Shown: positions 25,194 through 33,909, counted from the stretch's first letter. The stretch is 64,000 nucleotides of DNA from Gemmatimonadetes bacterium T265 (GCA_019973575.1 BPUI01000001.1:744001-808000), one strand, 5' to 3'. The notes: generated by a model not told the origin, from the sequence alone. A program made the numbers and translations.

Positions 25194-25382
25194 TTACCGG
25201 TCGCAGCGCGGAGTTTGTCGCACGCCGGACAGCATGAGGAGGATCCCACTTCCCAGGCACACGCCGGCCGCAAAATGCCCGAGGTTACTCGTCCTCGGGC
25301 CGAACAGGTTGAGCAGTCCGCCGACGGCGAAGGCGGCGAGGCCGAGACGGGACCGGGGCGAGATCTCGCGCGGGGACTTCAT
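25194..25382 (-). CDS. Small membrane protein coupled to the coiled-coil gene
   Basis: A 62-residue protein with two hydrophobic segments (LGLAAFAVGGLLNLFG and FAAGVCLGSGILLMLSG) joined by a short polar loop, predicted to be an inner-membrane hairpin. Its ATG overlaps the TGA of the upstream 97-residue gene (ATGA), so the two are translated together. No family was recognised. Confidence 0.6.
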   Translation of the reverse strand: MKSPREISPRSRLGLAAFAVGGLLNLFGPRTSNLGHFAAGVCLGSGILLMLSGVRQTPRCDR

Positions 25383-25672
25383 GCGGGCGGGGTGGCGACG
25401 GGCTCGCCGTCGTCGGCGCGGGGCGGGACGGGAACGCGCAGGCGTCTCGCCTCGCGGACGAGAGACATCGTGAAGTCCGCTTCGGCCTCCTCGGCGAGCA
25501 ACGACAGCTCGTGGTCGCGGCTCGCCAGGAGCGCGTTGATCTCGTCGAGGTCGCGCGCGGCCCGGGCTGCGGCGATCCGCGGTGCGTAGAGGCGCCGGAT
25601 CGCGGCCGCGTCTCGCTCGTACCGCCACTGCCGCGGTAGTCGCTCCCGGAGCGCCGCTTTCACCTTGTGCAC
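25379..25672 (-). CDS. Helical protein of a two-gene operon
   Basis: A 97-residue, largely helical protein with basic N terminus (MHKVKAALRERLPRQWRYER) and a central acidic helix (LDEINALLASRDHELSLLAE), ending in a Pro/Ala tail. It lacks a signal peptide or membrane segment. It overlaps the following small membrane-protein gene by 4 bp, suggesting the two products interact at the membrane. Function unknown. Confidence 0.6.
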   Translation of the reverse strand: MHKVKAALRERLPRQWRYERDAAAIRRLYAPRIAAARAARDLDEINALLASRDHELSLLAEEAEADFTMSLVREARRLRVPVPPRADDGEPVATPPA

Positions 25673-25807
25673 GGTGGCCGGACCGGTGTGGACATGGGCG
25701 CTCGGGAGGGAGGGGGCCGGGGCGCCCGCAACCTAGCCCCCGGGCCAGCCGCTCCGCCTCGGGCGCGGCATACGGCGCGTTGTCCCGATTCCCGTCCTCC
25801 TGCGGGC

Positions 25808-26542
25808 CTACGCGGGGACGGCGTCCGCGAGCGTTCTGAGCAACGCGGGGATTTCTCGCGGGTCCTTCAGCCCACGCCCGACCGTGATCGCGAGCGCGTC
25901 GGCCGCTTGGCGGCGGGCTTCGCGGTCCGATCCGAGCAGCACGTCGACGTCGCGGGGCCGAAAGACCCAGCTAGCCAGTCGCGCCTTGTCGTAGTCCGGG
26001 GCGGCCAGGCACGCCCGAAGCGCCGGGCCGACGTGCTGCACCCGAAAGCGGCGGTGGAAGATGCCGGTCGTTCGCCGCACCTCGTGCAGGGTCGCGGGAT
26101 ACCACTCGGGCCTGAGCCGGACGGGCTGGCTGCTTGTCGGGTCGTAGCGCCGCGGGGGCGGGCGGTGGGTGCGGTACCCCGGCGGGAAGGCCATCTCGAT
26201 GGGAACCTCGGCGAGCGTGTCGCACATCTCGTCATCCCAGTCCCAGGCGAGGCGCAGGTAGAGTGCCGTCTCGCCGACGACGACGGTGTCGCCGGGGAAC
26301 GAAGGGACCGGCCAGAGCGTGAGGGCCATGAGTTCGGTCAGGCCGGCGAGCGTCGCCTTCGGGTGGGCGTACACGCCGTGGCTGACCCGCCGGAGTTGGC
26401 TGCGGCGGAGGCGAGACCGGAGCGTCGCCGGACCCAGTTCGGCCACCTCGGCCATCGCGGTGCTGACGACGCCGAGGCCCAGGTCCAACAGGCGCTCGAA
26501 GCGCTGGACGGGGGTGCGTTGGGGCTGGCGGCGCGTGCGCAT
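25808..26542 (-). CDS. AbiEi-like (type IV) antitoxin/transcription factor, orphan
   Basis: A 244-residue protein resembling the AbiEi family antitoxins: an N-terminal winged helix (RFERLLDLGLGVVSTAMAEV then RSQLRRVSHGVYAHP, the wing-tip motif RxxxGxY), followed by a domain that in AbiEi mediates antitoxicity. The start at 26542 removes an Arg/Thr-rich extension. No AbiEii nucleotidyltransferase gene is next to it on either side, so it is an orphan or works with an unrelated partner. It is divergent from the cysteine-rich nuclease gene at 26926, with 383 bp between. Confidence 0.7.
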   Translation of the reverse strand: MRTRRQPQRTPVQRFERLLDLGLGVVSTAMAEVAELGPATLRSRLRRSQLRRVSHGVYAHPKATLAGLTELMALTLWPVPSFPGDTVVVGETALYLRLAWDWDDEMCDTLAEVPIEMAFPPGYRTHRPPPRRYDPTSSQPVRLRPEWYPATLHEVRRTTGIFHRRFRVQHVGPALRACLAAPDYDKARLASWVFRPRDVDVLLGSDREARRQAADALAITVGRGLKDPREIPALLRTLADAVPA

Positions 26543-26925
26543 GGTCCGGGTGGATGTTCGGGCCGTATCGTCGCCGGCGAGTTCGTACTTCCGTGCGTCG
26601 CGACTCCCTCTGATGTGGGCGCCGCAACGTTTTGTACACACCCCGTCTGATCGAGCGTGTCCGGGCCTCTTCCGCAACTCTTTGAGGTACTTACGGTTAC
26701 ACGGACGGCGCGCACCAGTTGCGGACGTTCGTCACGACCCCACTGTTCGGATAGGTGGGCGTACGAAGGCGGCGAGCGGCGCCGTCTCCGGGGCCCGCCA
26801 ACGACGTGCCCCTCGCCGCGCGGACCCTGGGGAGGCGAAGCACGGGAGGGGCACGTCGACACAACATCTTCACCACCCCAGCTGGCCCGAGGCGTTGCCG
26901 CGCCGACGGCCGGGAGCTCGGCCAC
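26543..26925. other. Divergent intergenic region
   Basis: About 380 bp separating the AbiEi-like gene (minus) and the nuclease gene (plus); it must contain promoters for both. The stretch 26625-26700 is AT-richer, with AACGTTTTGTACACA at 26626-26640, but clear -35/-10 pairs could not be assigned with confidence. Confidence 0.35.
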
Positions 26926-27912
26926 ATGGACCTCCCTCCCCCGAGATGGTGCCCGAAACCTGGCACTACCCCCGCTGCCGGGCAAGCGCCCCCGGCGGGC
27001 GGGCCTTCGGACGGCGCGCCTCCGGCGCATCCGCCGTCCAGTCCCTTCGTCCCGGACGCTCCGGCTGACGACGGGTGGCTGCTCGACTGGCTCGACGAAC
27101 AGCCGGTCGACCGGCCGTGCCCCTACTGCCGACGAGACCTGCGCGACGACCCGTGCGACCGCTCGGTCCACCGGTGCGCCGCCCTCGGCTCCGACGGCGC
27201 GGTGTGCGCCGCGCCGATGCACGACACCTGCCTGGAATTACACGCGTCGGCGTGCGACGCGTGCGGGATCGCGCGTACGGCGCTCTGCGCGCACCACCTC
27301 GCGCTCGCCGGGTTCCTCTGCGAGGGCTGCCGCCAGTACCACGGGCCGTCCTGCTCCGCCCCGGTCGGTCGTCTCCGGTTCTGCCGCGCGTGCGCCGGGG
27401 AGCGCCGAGACCGCCTGCGCGTTGAGCCCGGGGGTGCCCCTCGGCCGGTGAGCCCGGGCCGCCGGGTGCTGGTCCCGATTGCCCAGACGGCATCGCTGCT
27501 GGGGGCGGCCCGCCTCGGCAACCAGGGGCTGTTCGTGCGGCCGGGGGCCGTTCGCTGGTGGTGCGGGCTGCTGTTCGGGACGCGGAGCGAAGTCGCGGTC
27601 GCCCAGGCGCTCGAAGCGGCGGGGGCGTGCTTCTTCCCGCTCGCGGCCGCGCGGCTCACGGCCGACACGGGGGCGCGCATGACGCGCGAGGCGGACTTCC
27701 TCGTGGTCCAGGACGGCGTCGTCGGCATCCTCGAGCTCGACGGGCGCCCGCACGACCGGCGCGCGGCGGACGACCACGCGCGCGACCGAGCCTTCAAGCG
27801 CCACGGCATTTGGGTGGTTGAGCGTGTCCCCTCGGCGGAGGCGCTCGCCGACCCGGCGGGTGTCGTGCTGCGGTTCCTCGGGATGTTGCGCTACTACCGG
27901 CGGACCGCCTGA
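26926..27912 (+). CDS. Cysteine-rich protein with PD-(D/E)XK nuclease domain
   Basis: A 328-residue protein with two parts. Residues 65-157 hold many Cys/His arranged as zinc ligands (CPYC, CAALGSDGAVC, CDAC, CAHH, CEGC, CRAC), like a RING/zinc-ribbon array. Residues about 215-328 look like a VSR/DUF559-DUF2726-type nuclease: E222, D257 in READFLVVQDG, and E270-x-D272 in GILELDGRPH, with H276 completing the ELDGxxH motif. The expected role is DNA cleavage with protein- or DNA-binding zinc fingers for targeting. The start at 26926 excludes a low-complexity extension. Confidence 0.72.
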   Translation: MDLPPPRWCPKPGTTPAAGQAPPAGGPSDGAPPAHPPSSPFVPDAPADDGWLLDWLDEQPVDRPCPYCRRDLRDDPCDRSVHRCAALGSDGAVCAAPMHDTCLELHASACDACGIARTALCAHHLALAGFLCEGCRQYHGPSCSAPVGRLRFCRACAGERRDRLRVEPGGAPRPVSPGRRVLVPIAQTASLLGAARLGNQGLFVRPGAVRWWCGLLFGTRSEVAVAQALEAAGACFFPLAAARLTADTGARMTREADFLVVQDGVVGILELDGRPHDRRAADDHARDRAFKRHGIWVVERVPSAEALADPAGVVLRFLGMLRYYRRTA

Positions 27913-28407
27913 GCACGGCGTCCGGACGGCTGGCCAGTGCGCGCCGACCGCCGCTGCGCACGCGTGTGCTACTCCGCGATCCCGGGGTCGCCCGCGAGGG
28001 GCTCGAGGAGACGCCCGGCCCCGGCCGCGCGCGGCGTCGGAGGGCGGACCGGTCCCTGTCCGCGTCGCGCGAATCCGAGCCCTTCCATGAGGGCGTGGGC
28101 GGCTTCGCGGTTCGGGGCGGTCACGGCGTCGAGCCCGCGGTGCCCGTGGCGGCCCCGAACGGGCCGGTGTCGGCTCCGGACGTCGAACCTGGCCGCCGCC
28201 CGGGCACCGCCGGACGCCGACGGCGAAACGGCCGGCGCGTGGTCGGCGAGTCGGACGCGAGGGTCGCCCGACTGCCTAACGCTTTACGGGTGGCGACACC
28301 GGTGCCTCGCGACACCGTAGCCGAGCGCTCACGCCCCTTGCTCGGCCCCCACTTCTGGAGCTGCCAATCGGTAGCACATTGGCGCGCGCACGCGTACCAT
28401 AGCCCGT
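27913..28407. other. Intergenic region without a recognised gene
   Basis: About 500 bp. A GCCTAAC heptamer lies at 28274-28280. The last 50 bp before the gene at 28408 are somewhat AT-richer and may hold its promoter. No gene or repeat was recognised. Confidence 0.3.
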
Positions 28408-29580
28408 ATGCCGTCCCATCCTTTCAGCCGCCGCGTGCAGGCTCGCGTTGCGCACGTTGTCGAGATCGTCCGTAGCTGGCGCCGCGGCTCGTGCTGGACC
28501 GCGGCCCTCGCCGTTGCGACGACTGTGGGCACTCTGCCGGTCTCTGGGCAGGCAGGCCCCCGAAGCGTTCCGCTGCTCGACACGAGCTACCGCTTCGCCG
28601 GGCTGCCGTGGGGCGCCCGCCCCGACGTGGTCCGGCGCGGCTTGGACGCGGCCGGGTTCCACTACGTCGAACGAACCGTCCACGGGGACCTCAAGTACAC
28701 GGGGCGCGTATTCGGACGTCCGGCGTACCTCTGGGTCTTCATGGAACGCGACACGTTGGTCCGCGTCGTCGCCCAGTTCAGGACCTCTCATCCCAACAGT
28801 GGTCGGCCCGACACCGCGCTCGTACGCGCGGTCGAAGACTCGGTGTTGAGCCGGTTGGGCCAGGAACCCCGCGTCGATGCGGACTCGAGTACCATGCGAT
28901 GGCCCGCGGCGGCCGACAGCGGGGACTACCGCGTCCGGCTCGCGGACCGAACCGAGACGGGGTCCGCGTACCTGTACGTCACCGCGCCAGGCGTGACGCG
29001 GGCGCTCCCGCGTCCGACCTACTCGACTGGGGCTAGTGCCGTCGACAAGGGCGTCCAACAAGACCTTTCCCCCGACTTCGCTGACGTGCTGAGCACCCAG
29101 CACCGGATCGGGGCCCCGGTCGCACTCCGGGCAGCCCCGGACACGCAAGCCCATGCGATCCGGATGCTCCGTCCCGGCGAGACCCTCGACGTCAGCGTCC
29201 AGACGTTCGGGGATGACTTCCGGATGGTCCTCATGCCCAGCGAGCGGAGCCGAACGCACAAGGAGCAGGTCATCGGCTACATCTACGGGCCGACCGCCGT
29301 CCTCGAAGACGTCCCGGACGACGCACCGACGAACATCCCCGCCTACGGCACCATGGGGCCGTGCACGGCGCGGGCGCGCGCCGTCCATCGGCGCTACGGC
29401 CGCGGACCGGACGAGACGTCGCGGAGCCGAGACGATGACGGAGAGGTCGTGAGCTGGTGGTACTGGAACATGCAGAGCACCGACACCGGACGGCCAGCGA
29501 CGGTCAACGTCGACTTCTACTGGGGGCGATTCGCGCGCGGGTGTCGAGTATCGTCCTCGATCCACGAGGGCGAGCCGTAA
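28408..29580 (+). CDS. Predicted exported protein with SH3-like region
   Basis: A 390-residue protein with an N-terminal export signal ending near SGQAG (residue 48). The region LDTSYRFAGLPWGARPDVVR is typical of a secreted domain seen in uncharacterised proteins, with repeats of beta strands. Residues about 235-300 (GAPVALRAAPDTQAHAIRML then RPGETLDVSVQTFGDDFRMV) match an SH3b-like pattern. It is probably periplasmic and may bind cell-wall material. No neighbour suggests a specific role. Confidence 0.6.
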   Translation: MPSHPFSRRVQARVAHVVEIVRSWRRGSCWTAALAVATTVGTLPVSGQAGPRSVPLLDTSYRFAGLPWGARPDVVRRGLDAAGFHYVERTVHGDLKYTGRVFGRPAYLWVFMERDTLVRVVAQFRTSHPNSGRPDTALVRAVEDSVLSRLGQEPRVDADSSTMRWPAAADSGDYRVRLADRTETGSAYLYVTAPGVTRALPRPTYSTGASAVDKGVQQDLSPDFADVLSTQHRIGAPVALRAAPDTQAHAIRMLRPGETLDVSVQTFGDDFRMVLMPSERSRTHKEQVIGYIYGPTAVLEDVPDDAPTNIPAYGTMGPCTARARAVHRRYGRGPDETSRSRDDDGEVVSWWYWNMQSTDTGRPATVNVDFYWGRFARGCRVSSSIHEGEP

Positions 29581-29761
29581 GGCCGAACGTCAGAGCCGCC
29601 GGTCGCTCCGGCGATCACGATGCCGCCCGCGTGATGGTCGCCCCGGTATACGAACGGCCTTGCGACGGACTTGGGCCCCTCGCACCCCCTCGCTCTTCCG
29701 TGCTCCGTGCCCCGGCCCGGACGCGATGGACACCCCCCGCCGACCGAGAGATCCCACCCGA

Positions 29762-30217
29762 ATGACCGCCCCAAAGCACGCCCCGAGCGCCCGTCCCCCG
29801 GTTACCCAAGCAGTAACGCCCTCGGTGTCAGACCCGCCGGCCTTCTACCCGACCGAGACCATGTACTGCATCGGTCGCCCCGGCGCGATGCGCACCGTCC
29901 CGACCGAGGACGGCGAGCGCCTCGTGGCCATGGGCTACCTCCGGCCCGCGCCGGACGTCGGGCCGGGCCGGTGGTGGGCCCTCGTCGAAGGGGTGTCGCG
30001 GACGGCGTTCGACGAGGCGATGCGCCACATGGTCGACGAGTTCCCGCGGCGGGCCGTGTTAACACCGGACCGAGGGTGGGTCACCCTCTTCGACCCGCCG
30101 ACGCGCGCCGAACAAGACGACCGACGTTCACACACCGGCGGGTCGAAACGGCGCCATTCGTTCCGGCAACGGCGGGACGGTGCCGAGGGTGGCGGCGGAA
30201 TCGGGGACGACCGCTGA
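29762..30217 (+). CDS. Hypothetical protein
   Basis: A 151-residue protein from the ATG at 29762. The centre (GRPGAMRTVPTEDGERLVAM then GYLRPAPDVGPGRWWALVEG) appears to be a small folded domain with an SRTAFDEAMRHMVDEF helix. The C-terminal 35 residues are Arg/Gly-rich and low in complexity. No family was recognised, and it could be a DNA- or RNA-binding protein. Confidence 0.45.
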   Translation: MTAPKHAPSARPPVTQAVTPSVSDPPAFYPTETMYCIGRPGAMRTVPTEDGERLVAMGYLRPAPDVGPGRWWALVEGVSRTAFDEAMRHMVDEFPRRAVLTPDRGWVTLFDPPTRAEQDDRRSHTGGSKRRHSFRQRRDGAEGGGGIGDDR

Positions 30218-30323
30218 TACGGCCCGACGCGCCGCCCCCGCCTGCCGGCACTACATCCGAACGCGCACCGCGTTGCACGGCGGCCGCACTACGCCGGTCA
30301 CAACGGAGGATTGTGGCGACTGG

Positions 30324-30492
30324 TGAACCGGACTTCGTGCTGTTGCACCCGCCTTTGTGTTTCTGAACCGGACGTTGCCTGTCTAGGTCAGCGGGGACCC
30401 ACGATTCCGCGAGCGTCGGCCGTTAGGCGCATGCACTGGACTTTGTTTTTTTGATCTGGACTTTGTTTTTCTGAACTGGACTTTGTTTTTTT
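30324..30492 (+). repeat. Array of TGAAC(T/C)GGACTTTGT repeats, transposon-end-like
   Basis: Five related 20-bp units: at 30324 and 30364 (TGAACCGGAC followed by divergent tails, 40 bp apart) and three consecutive units starting at 30432, 30452 and 30472, with exact 20-bp period and consensus TGxxCTGGACTTTGTTTTTT. Multiple short, in-phase repeats of this kind are typical of the ends of IS21-family and Tn7-like elements, where they bind the transposase. No matching transposase gene adjoins it, and the match to a named element was not established. Confidence 0.65.
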
Positions 30493-30961
30493 GTGCCACC
30501 ACCAGCGGTGGCGGCGGAGATGGAGCACTCGAGCGCGCAGGCGTTCAGCCGGCACCTGTACCTGCAGTTAAGGGTGCGCCGGCGAGGGTTTCGGCGGTGG
30601 TACGGCGGGGTCCGGATGGTGGGGCTGCCTACGGGAAAGCCGGCGGCAGGACGGCCAGGCCTACAACCGTGGCGGCAAGGGCCGAAGATCTGGCTCGGTT
30701 ACTACCGCCGCTTCGGCCGATACCGCGCCTCGAAGTCTGCGAGCGCCGCTGCTCCTGCTCCTGCGCGGGTACCTAACGGCAGGCTGTCGGTACCTCTCGC
30801 GGCCCACGTAGCGCCAGCCGCCTCCGCGCACCCGAGCGTGATTGACGAACGTGGTGAGACGCGACGCACCGACCGGCTTGTCCGCTCGACACCGGCTCGC
30901 GCCGGTACGCGCCGACCGAGATGCCGAACTATTTGCGCGCGTCTCGAAGCGTTGACGCCAT

Positions 30962-31027
30962 GCGAACGGTACGAATCAAACAAAGCGAACGATATGGCTC
31001 AAACATCGCGAACGATATGCATCAAAC
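30962..31027 (+). repeat. Three 20-bp repeats with 23-bp period
   Basis: Copies at 30962-30981, 30985-31004 and 31008-31027 with consensus GCGAACGATATGxxTCAAAC; the first copy differs as GCGAACGGTACGAATCAAAC. The start-to-start distance is exactly 23 bp both times. They lie 14 bp from the end of pilC. The sequence differs from the array at 30324, so it may be a different element's end, or protein-binding iterons. Confidence 0.7.
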
Positions 31028-31040
31028 GGAGGAAGGCCCG

Positions 31041-32234
31041 TCACTGCACCGCGTTGATCATGTCGAAGATCGGGAGGTACATCGCCACCACCATCCCGCC
31101 CACCACCACGCCCAACACCACGATCATCAGCGGCTCGAGCAGCGACAACAGCGCCCCCACCGCCGCGTCCACCTCGCCGTCGTAGAAGTCCGCGATCTTC
31201 GTCAGCATCTCGTCCAGCCCGCCCGTCTGCTCCCCCACCGCGATCATCGAGATCACCATCGGCGGGAACACCTGGCTCTTCGCCAGCGGCGCCGCGATCG
31301 TGTCGCCCCCGGCGATCGACGTCCGCGACGCCAGGATCGCGTCCTGCACCACCCGGTTCCCGGCCGTCCGCGCCGTGATCTCCAGCCCGTCGAGGATGCT
31401 CACCCCCGACGAGATCAGCGTGCCTAACGTCCGCGTGAACCGCGACACCGCCGCCTTCCGCAGCACGTCGCCGAGCACCGGCAGCTTCAACAGCAGCCGG
31501 TCGATCACCAGCTTCCCGTCCGGTGTCGCGTAGTACCGCCGCACCAGGAATCCCGCCCCCGCCCCGCCGCCGAGCAGCGCCCACCAGTACCCGTTCACGA
31601 ACCGCGACAGCCCGACGACGACCTGCGTCGGCAGCGGCAGCTCCAGGTTCACGCTCGCGAACATCGTCTCGAACACCGGGATCACCTTCCACAGGAGCAC
31701 CGTCACGCAGATCAGCGCGACGGCCGAGATCACCGCGGGGTAGATCATCGCGCCCTTGACCTTCCGCATCAGCGCGTCCGCCTTCTCGAGGAACGTCGCC
31801 AGGCGCATGAGGATCGTGTCGAGGATACCCCCCGCCTCCCCCGCCGCGACCATGTTCACGTATAGGTCCGTGAACACCTTCGGGTGCCTGGCGAGCGCGT
31901 CGCTCACCGTCGTCCCGCTCTCGACGTCGAACACCACCGCCCGCGTCACCTGCTGCAGCGCCTTGTTGTCGCTCTGCTTCGCGAGGATGTCGAGCGCCTG
32001 CACGAGCGGCAGCCCCGCGTTGATCATCGTCGAGAACTGCCGCGTGAAGACGACGACGTCCTTGAGCGGGACCTTGCCAGGGCCCTTCGTCTTGCGCACC
32101 GCCTCGTCGATCTTGACGACCGCGAGCCGCAGCTTGCGCAGCTGCAGGACCGCGTCCTCGCGCGACGGGGCGTCGATCGTCGCGGAGCGGAGGTCGCCGC
32201 CCAGCGTGCGGGCGGTGTAGGCGAACGTCGGCAT
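31041..32234 (-). CDS. pilC: Type IV pilus inner-membrane platform protein PilC
   Basis: A 397-residue GspF/PilC-family protein that anchors the pilus motor in the inner membrane. It has two copies of the T2SSF domain (about 65-190 and 270-395; compare FTRQFSTMINAGLPLVQALD with FTRTLGTLISSGVSILDGLE), with three membrane segments around residues 170-190, 220-240 and 375-395. It starts 12 bp after the pilT stop, with GAGGAG as Shine-Dalgarno. The order pilB-pilT-pilC on the minus strand is conserved in many bacteria. A GTTAGGC heptamer encodes Leu-Gly here (31422-31428). Confidence 0.93.
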   Translation of the reverse strand: MPTFAYTARTLGGDLRSATIDAPSREDAVLQLRKLRLAVVKIDEAVRKTKGPGKVPLKDVVVFTRQFSTMINAGLPLVQALDILAKQSDNKALQQVTRAVVFDVESGTTVSDALARHPKVFTDLYVNMVAAGEAGGILDTILMRLATFLEKADALMRKVKGAMIYPAVISAVALICVTVLLWKVIPVFETMFASVNLELPLPTQVVVGLSRFVNGYWWALLGGGAGAGFLVRRYYATPDGKLVIDRLLLKLPVLGDVLRKAAVSRFTRTLGTLISSGVSILDGLEITARTAGNRVVQDAILASRTSIAGGDTIAAPLAKSQVFPPMVISMIAVGEQTGGLDEMLTKIADFYDGEVDAAVGALLSLLEPLMIVVLGVVVGGMVVAMYLPIFDMINAVQ

Positions 32235-32246
32235 CGGGGCTCCTCG

Positions 32247-33434
32247 CTATCGCTTCTCGTAAGACGTCGCGCCGCGCGGCGCCGTCGGGTCGTTCGCGGG
32301 CTGCTGGCCCGTCATCCGCAGGAACTCGTTCGGGTCGCCGCTCACGCGCAGGCACTCCTCCGCCGTCACCTGCCGGGCGACGTACAGCTGGTACAGCGCG
32401 TCGTTCAGCGTCTGCATCCCGTACTTCTTGCCGCCCTGCATGAGCGAGTAGATCTGGTGCACCTTGTCGTCGCGCACGAGCGCGCGGATCGCGGGCGTGA
32501 CCACCAGGACCTCCGCCGCGAGCACCCGCCCCCGCCCCGCCGCGCGCGGCACGAGCGTCTGCGTCACGACCCCCTCCAGGACGAAGGCGAGCTGCGCCCG
32601 CACCTGCGCCTGCTGCGTCGCCGGGAACACGTCGACGATGCGCGTGATCGCCTCCGCCGCGGAGTTCGTGTGCAGCGTCGCGAACGCGAGGTGCCCCGTC
32701 TCCGCGATCGTCAGCGCGGCCTGGATCGTCTCCAGGTCCCGCATCTCGCCGACGAGCAGCACGTCCGGGTCCTCGCGCAGCGCGTACTTGAGCGCGCTCG
32801 CGAAGCTCCGCGTGTCGGTGCCGACCTCGCGCTGGTTCACGATGCACCCCTGGTGCCGGTGCACGAACTCGATCGGGTCCTCGACCGTGATGATGTGGCC
32901 GCGGCGCTCCTTGTTGATCTTGTCGAGCATCGCCGCGAGCGTCGTGCTCTTGCCCGACCCCGTCGGCCCCGTGACGAGCACGAGCCCGCGCGGCTTCTCC
33001 GCCATGCGCGACACCGCCTGCGGCAGGCCCAACTCGTGCAGCGGCTTGATCGCGAACGGCACCTGCCGCACGGCGACCGAGACGCAGCCGCGCTGCTTGA
33101 ACGCGTTGCCGCGGAAGCGCGCGAGCTGCGGGATCCCGAACGAGAAGTCGAGCTCGTCCTCCAGCTCGAAGCGCTTCTTCTGCGCGTCCGTGAGCACCGA
33201 GTAGGCGAGCGCCAGCGTGTCGCGCGGCGTGAGCACCGCGCCCGACGCGTTCACGAGCTCGCCGTCGACCCTGAGCTTCGGGCGCTCGCCCGCGGTCACG
33301 TGCAGGTCGCTCGCTCCGCGGGCGACCATCTCCTCCAGCAGGGCGCGGAGGTTGGGCGGCGCGGGGGCGACGGCGGGAACGTTAGGCACCGCGGGCGGCG
33401 CGAAGGTGGGCGAGGGAACGGCGGGGGCGGTCAT
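32247..33434 (-). CDS. pilT: Pilus retraction ATPase PilT
   Basis: A 395-residue hexameric ATPase that powers retraction of type IV pili, giving twitching motility and DNA uptake. Walker A is GPTGSGKS at 156-163; Walker B lies around VLLVGEMRD, and the PilT-specific motif AIRALVRDDK (AIRNLIRE in the family) is present near residue 325. Residues 1-28 are an Ala/Pro extension before the domain. The start is the ATG at 33434. It is separated from pilB by 475 bp of repeat-rich DNA, so it may need its own promoter. Confidence 0.94.
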   Translation of the reverse strand: MTAPAVPSPTFAPPAVPNVPAVAPAPPNLRALLEEMVARGASDLHVTAGERPKLRVDGELVNASGAVLTPRDTLALAYSVLTDAQKKRFELEDELDFSFGIPQLARFRGNAFKQRGCVSVAVRQVPFAIKPLHELGLPQAVSRMAEKPRGLVLVTGPTGSGKSTTLAAMLDKINKERRGHIITVEDPIEFVHRHQGCIVNQREVGTDTRSFASALKYALREDPDVLLVGEMRDLETIQAALTIAETGHLAFATLHTNSAAEAITRIVDVFPATQQAQVRAQLAFVLEGVVTQTLVPRAAGRGRVLAAEVLVVTPAIRALVRDDKVHQIYSLMQGGKKYGMQTLNDALYQLYVARQVTAEECLRVSGDPNEFLRMTGQQPANDPTAPRGATSYEKR

Positions 33435-33480
33435 GTGCGGGTCAGGTCGGCGTCGGGGACCCGCGTGTCGTGCGCAGGCG

Positions 33481-33690
33481 GGCCGTGCGGAGGCGGGCCG
33501 TGCGGAGGCGGGCCGTGCGGAGGCGGGCCGTGCGGAGGCGGGCCGTGCGGAGGCGGGCCGTGCGGAGGCGGGCCGTGCGGAGGCGCGCCGTGCGGAGGCG
33601 GGCCGTGCGGAGGCGCGCCGTGCGGAGGCGCGCCGTGCGGAGGCGCGCCGTGCGGAGGCGCGCCGACTGGAGGCGGGCCGTGCGGAGGCG
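33481..33690. repeat. 15-bp tandem array upstream of pilT
   Basis: Fourteen units of GGCCGTGCGGAGGCG (a few GGCC to CGCC variants and one CCGACTGGAGGCG unit), preceded by one degenerate unit at 33466-33480. The period is 15, so all frames stay open and predicted proteins across it (HGPPP repeats) are artefacts. The array ends exactly at the long inverted repeat, and both lie between pilB and pilT. Confidence 0.92.
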
Positions 33691-33818
33691 TGTCATCCTG
33701 AGCGCAGCGAAGGATCTTCTCCGCGCCGCGAGGAGCGTGGCACGCGAGGACGGGGCGTCCCGACGACGCACAGCCCCGCGTATCGCGCGCAAGATCCTTC
33801 GCTGCGCTCAGGATGACA
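33691..33818. repeat. Long inverted repeat of the TGTCATCCTGAG family
   Basis: A perfect 28-bp inverted repeat: 33691-33718 (TGTCATCCTGAGCGCAGCGA then AGGATCTT) and 33791-33818, with a 72-nt spacer. The same arm sequence occurs at 48541. It is an extragenic palindrome of the REP/MITE type: the arms are conserved and the spacer is not. No transposase lies nearby. Its insertion interrupts the pil operon between pilB and pilT. Confidence 0.92.
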
Positions 33819-33909
33819 CGGCCGCTCGGGACGACGTGGCCGCGACGCCCGGGCGCGGCGGCCCGGCGCGCGACGGTCGGTGCGTCGTCCTGCGTCTCGT
33901 CCGGCGTGC

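Larger units (their letters stand above)
30218..31040. other. Non-coding junction bearing two repeat arrays
   Basis: About 820 bp without a recognised gene, between the accessory region and the pilus genes. It begins with an array of TGAACTGGACTTTGT-like repeats (30324-30492) and ends with an array of GCGAACGATATGxxTCAAAC repeats (30962-31027) just before pilC. The 470 bp between them contain only low-quality open frames. It is either two adjacent solo transposon ends or a non-autonomous element. Confidence 0.45.

Noticed and set aside
30493-31185. A plus-strand open frame running from the first repeat array into pilC antisense
   Set aside because: Composition is Arg/Ser/Pro-rich, it starts inside repeats and overlaps pilC on the opposite strand; no domain is seen.
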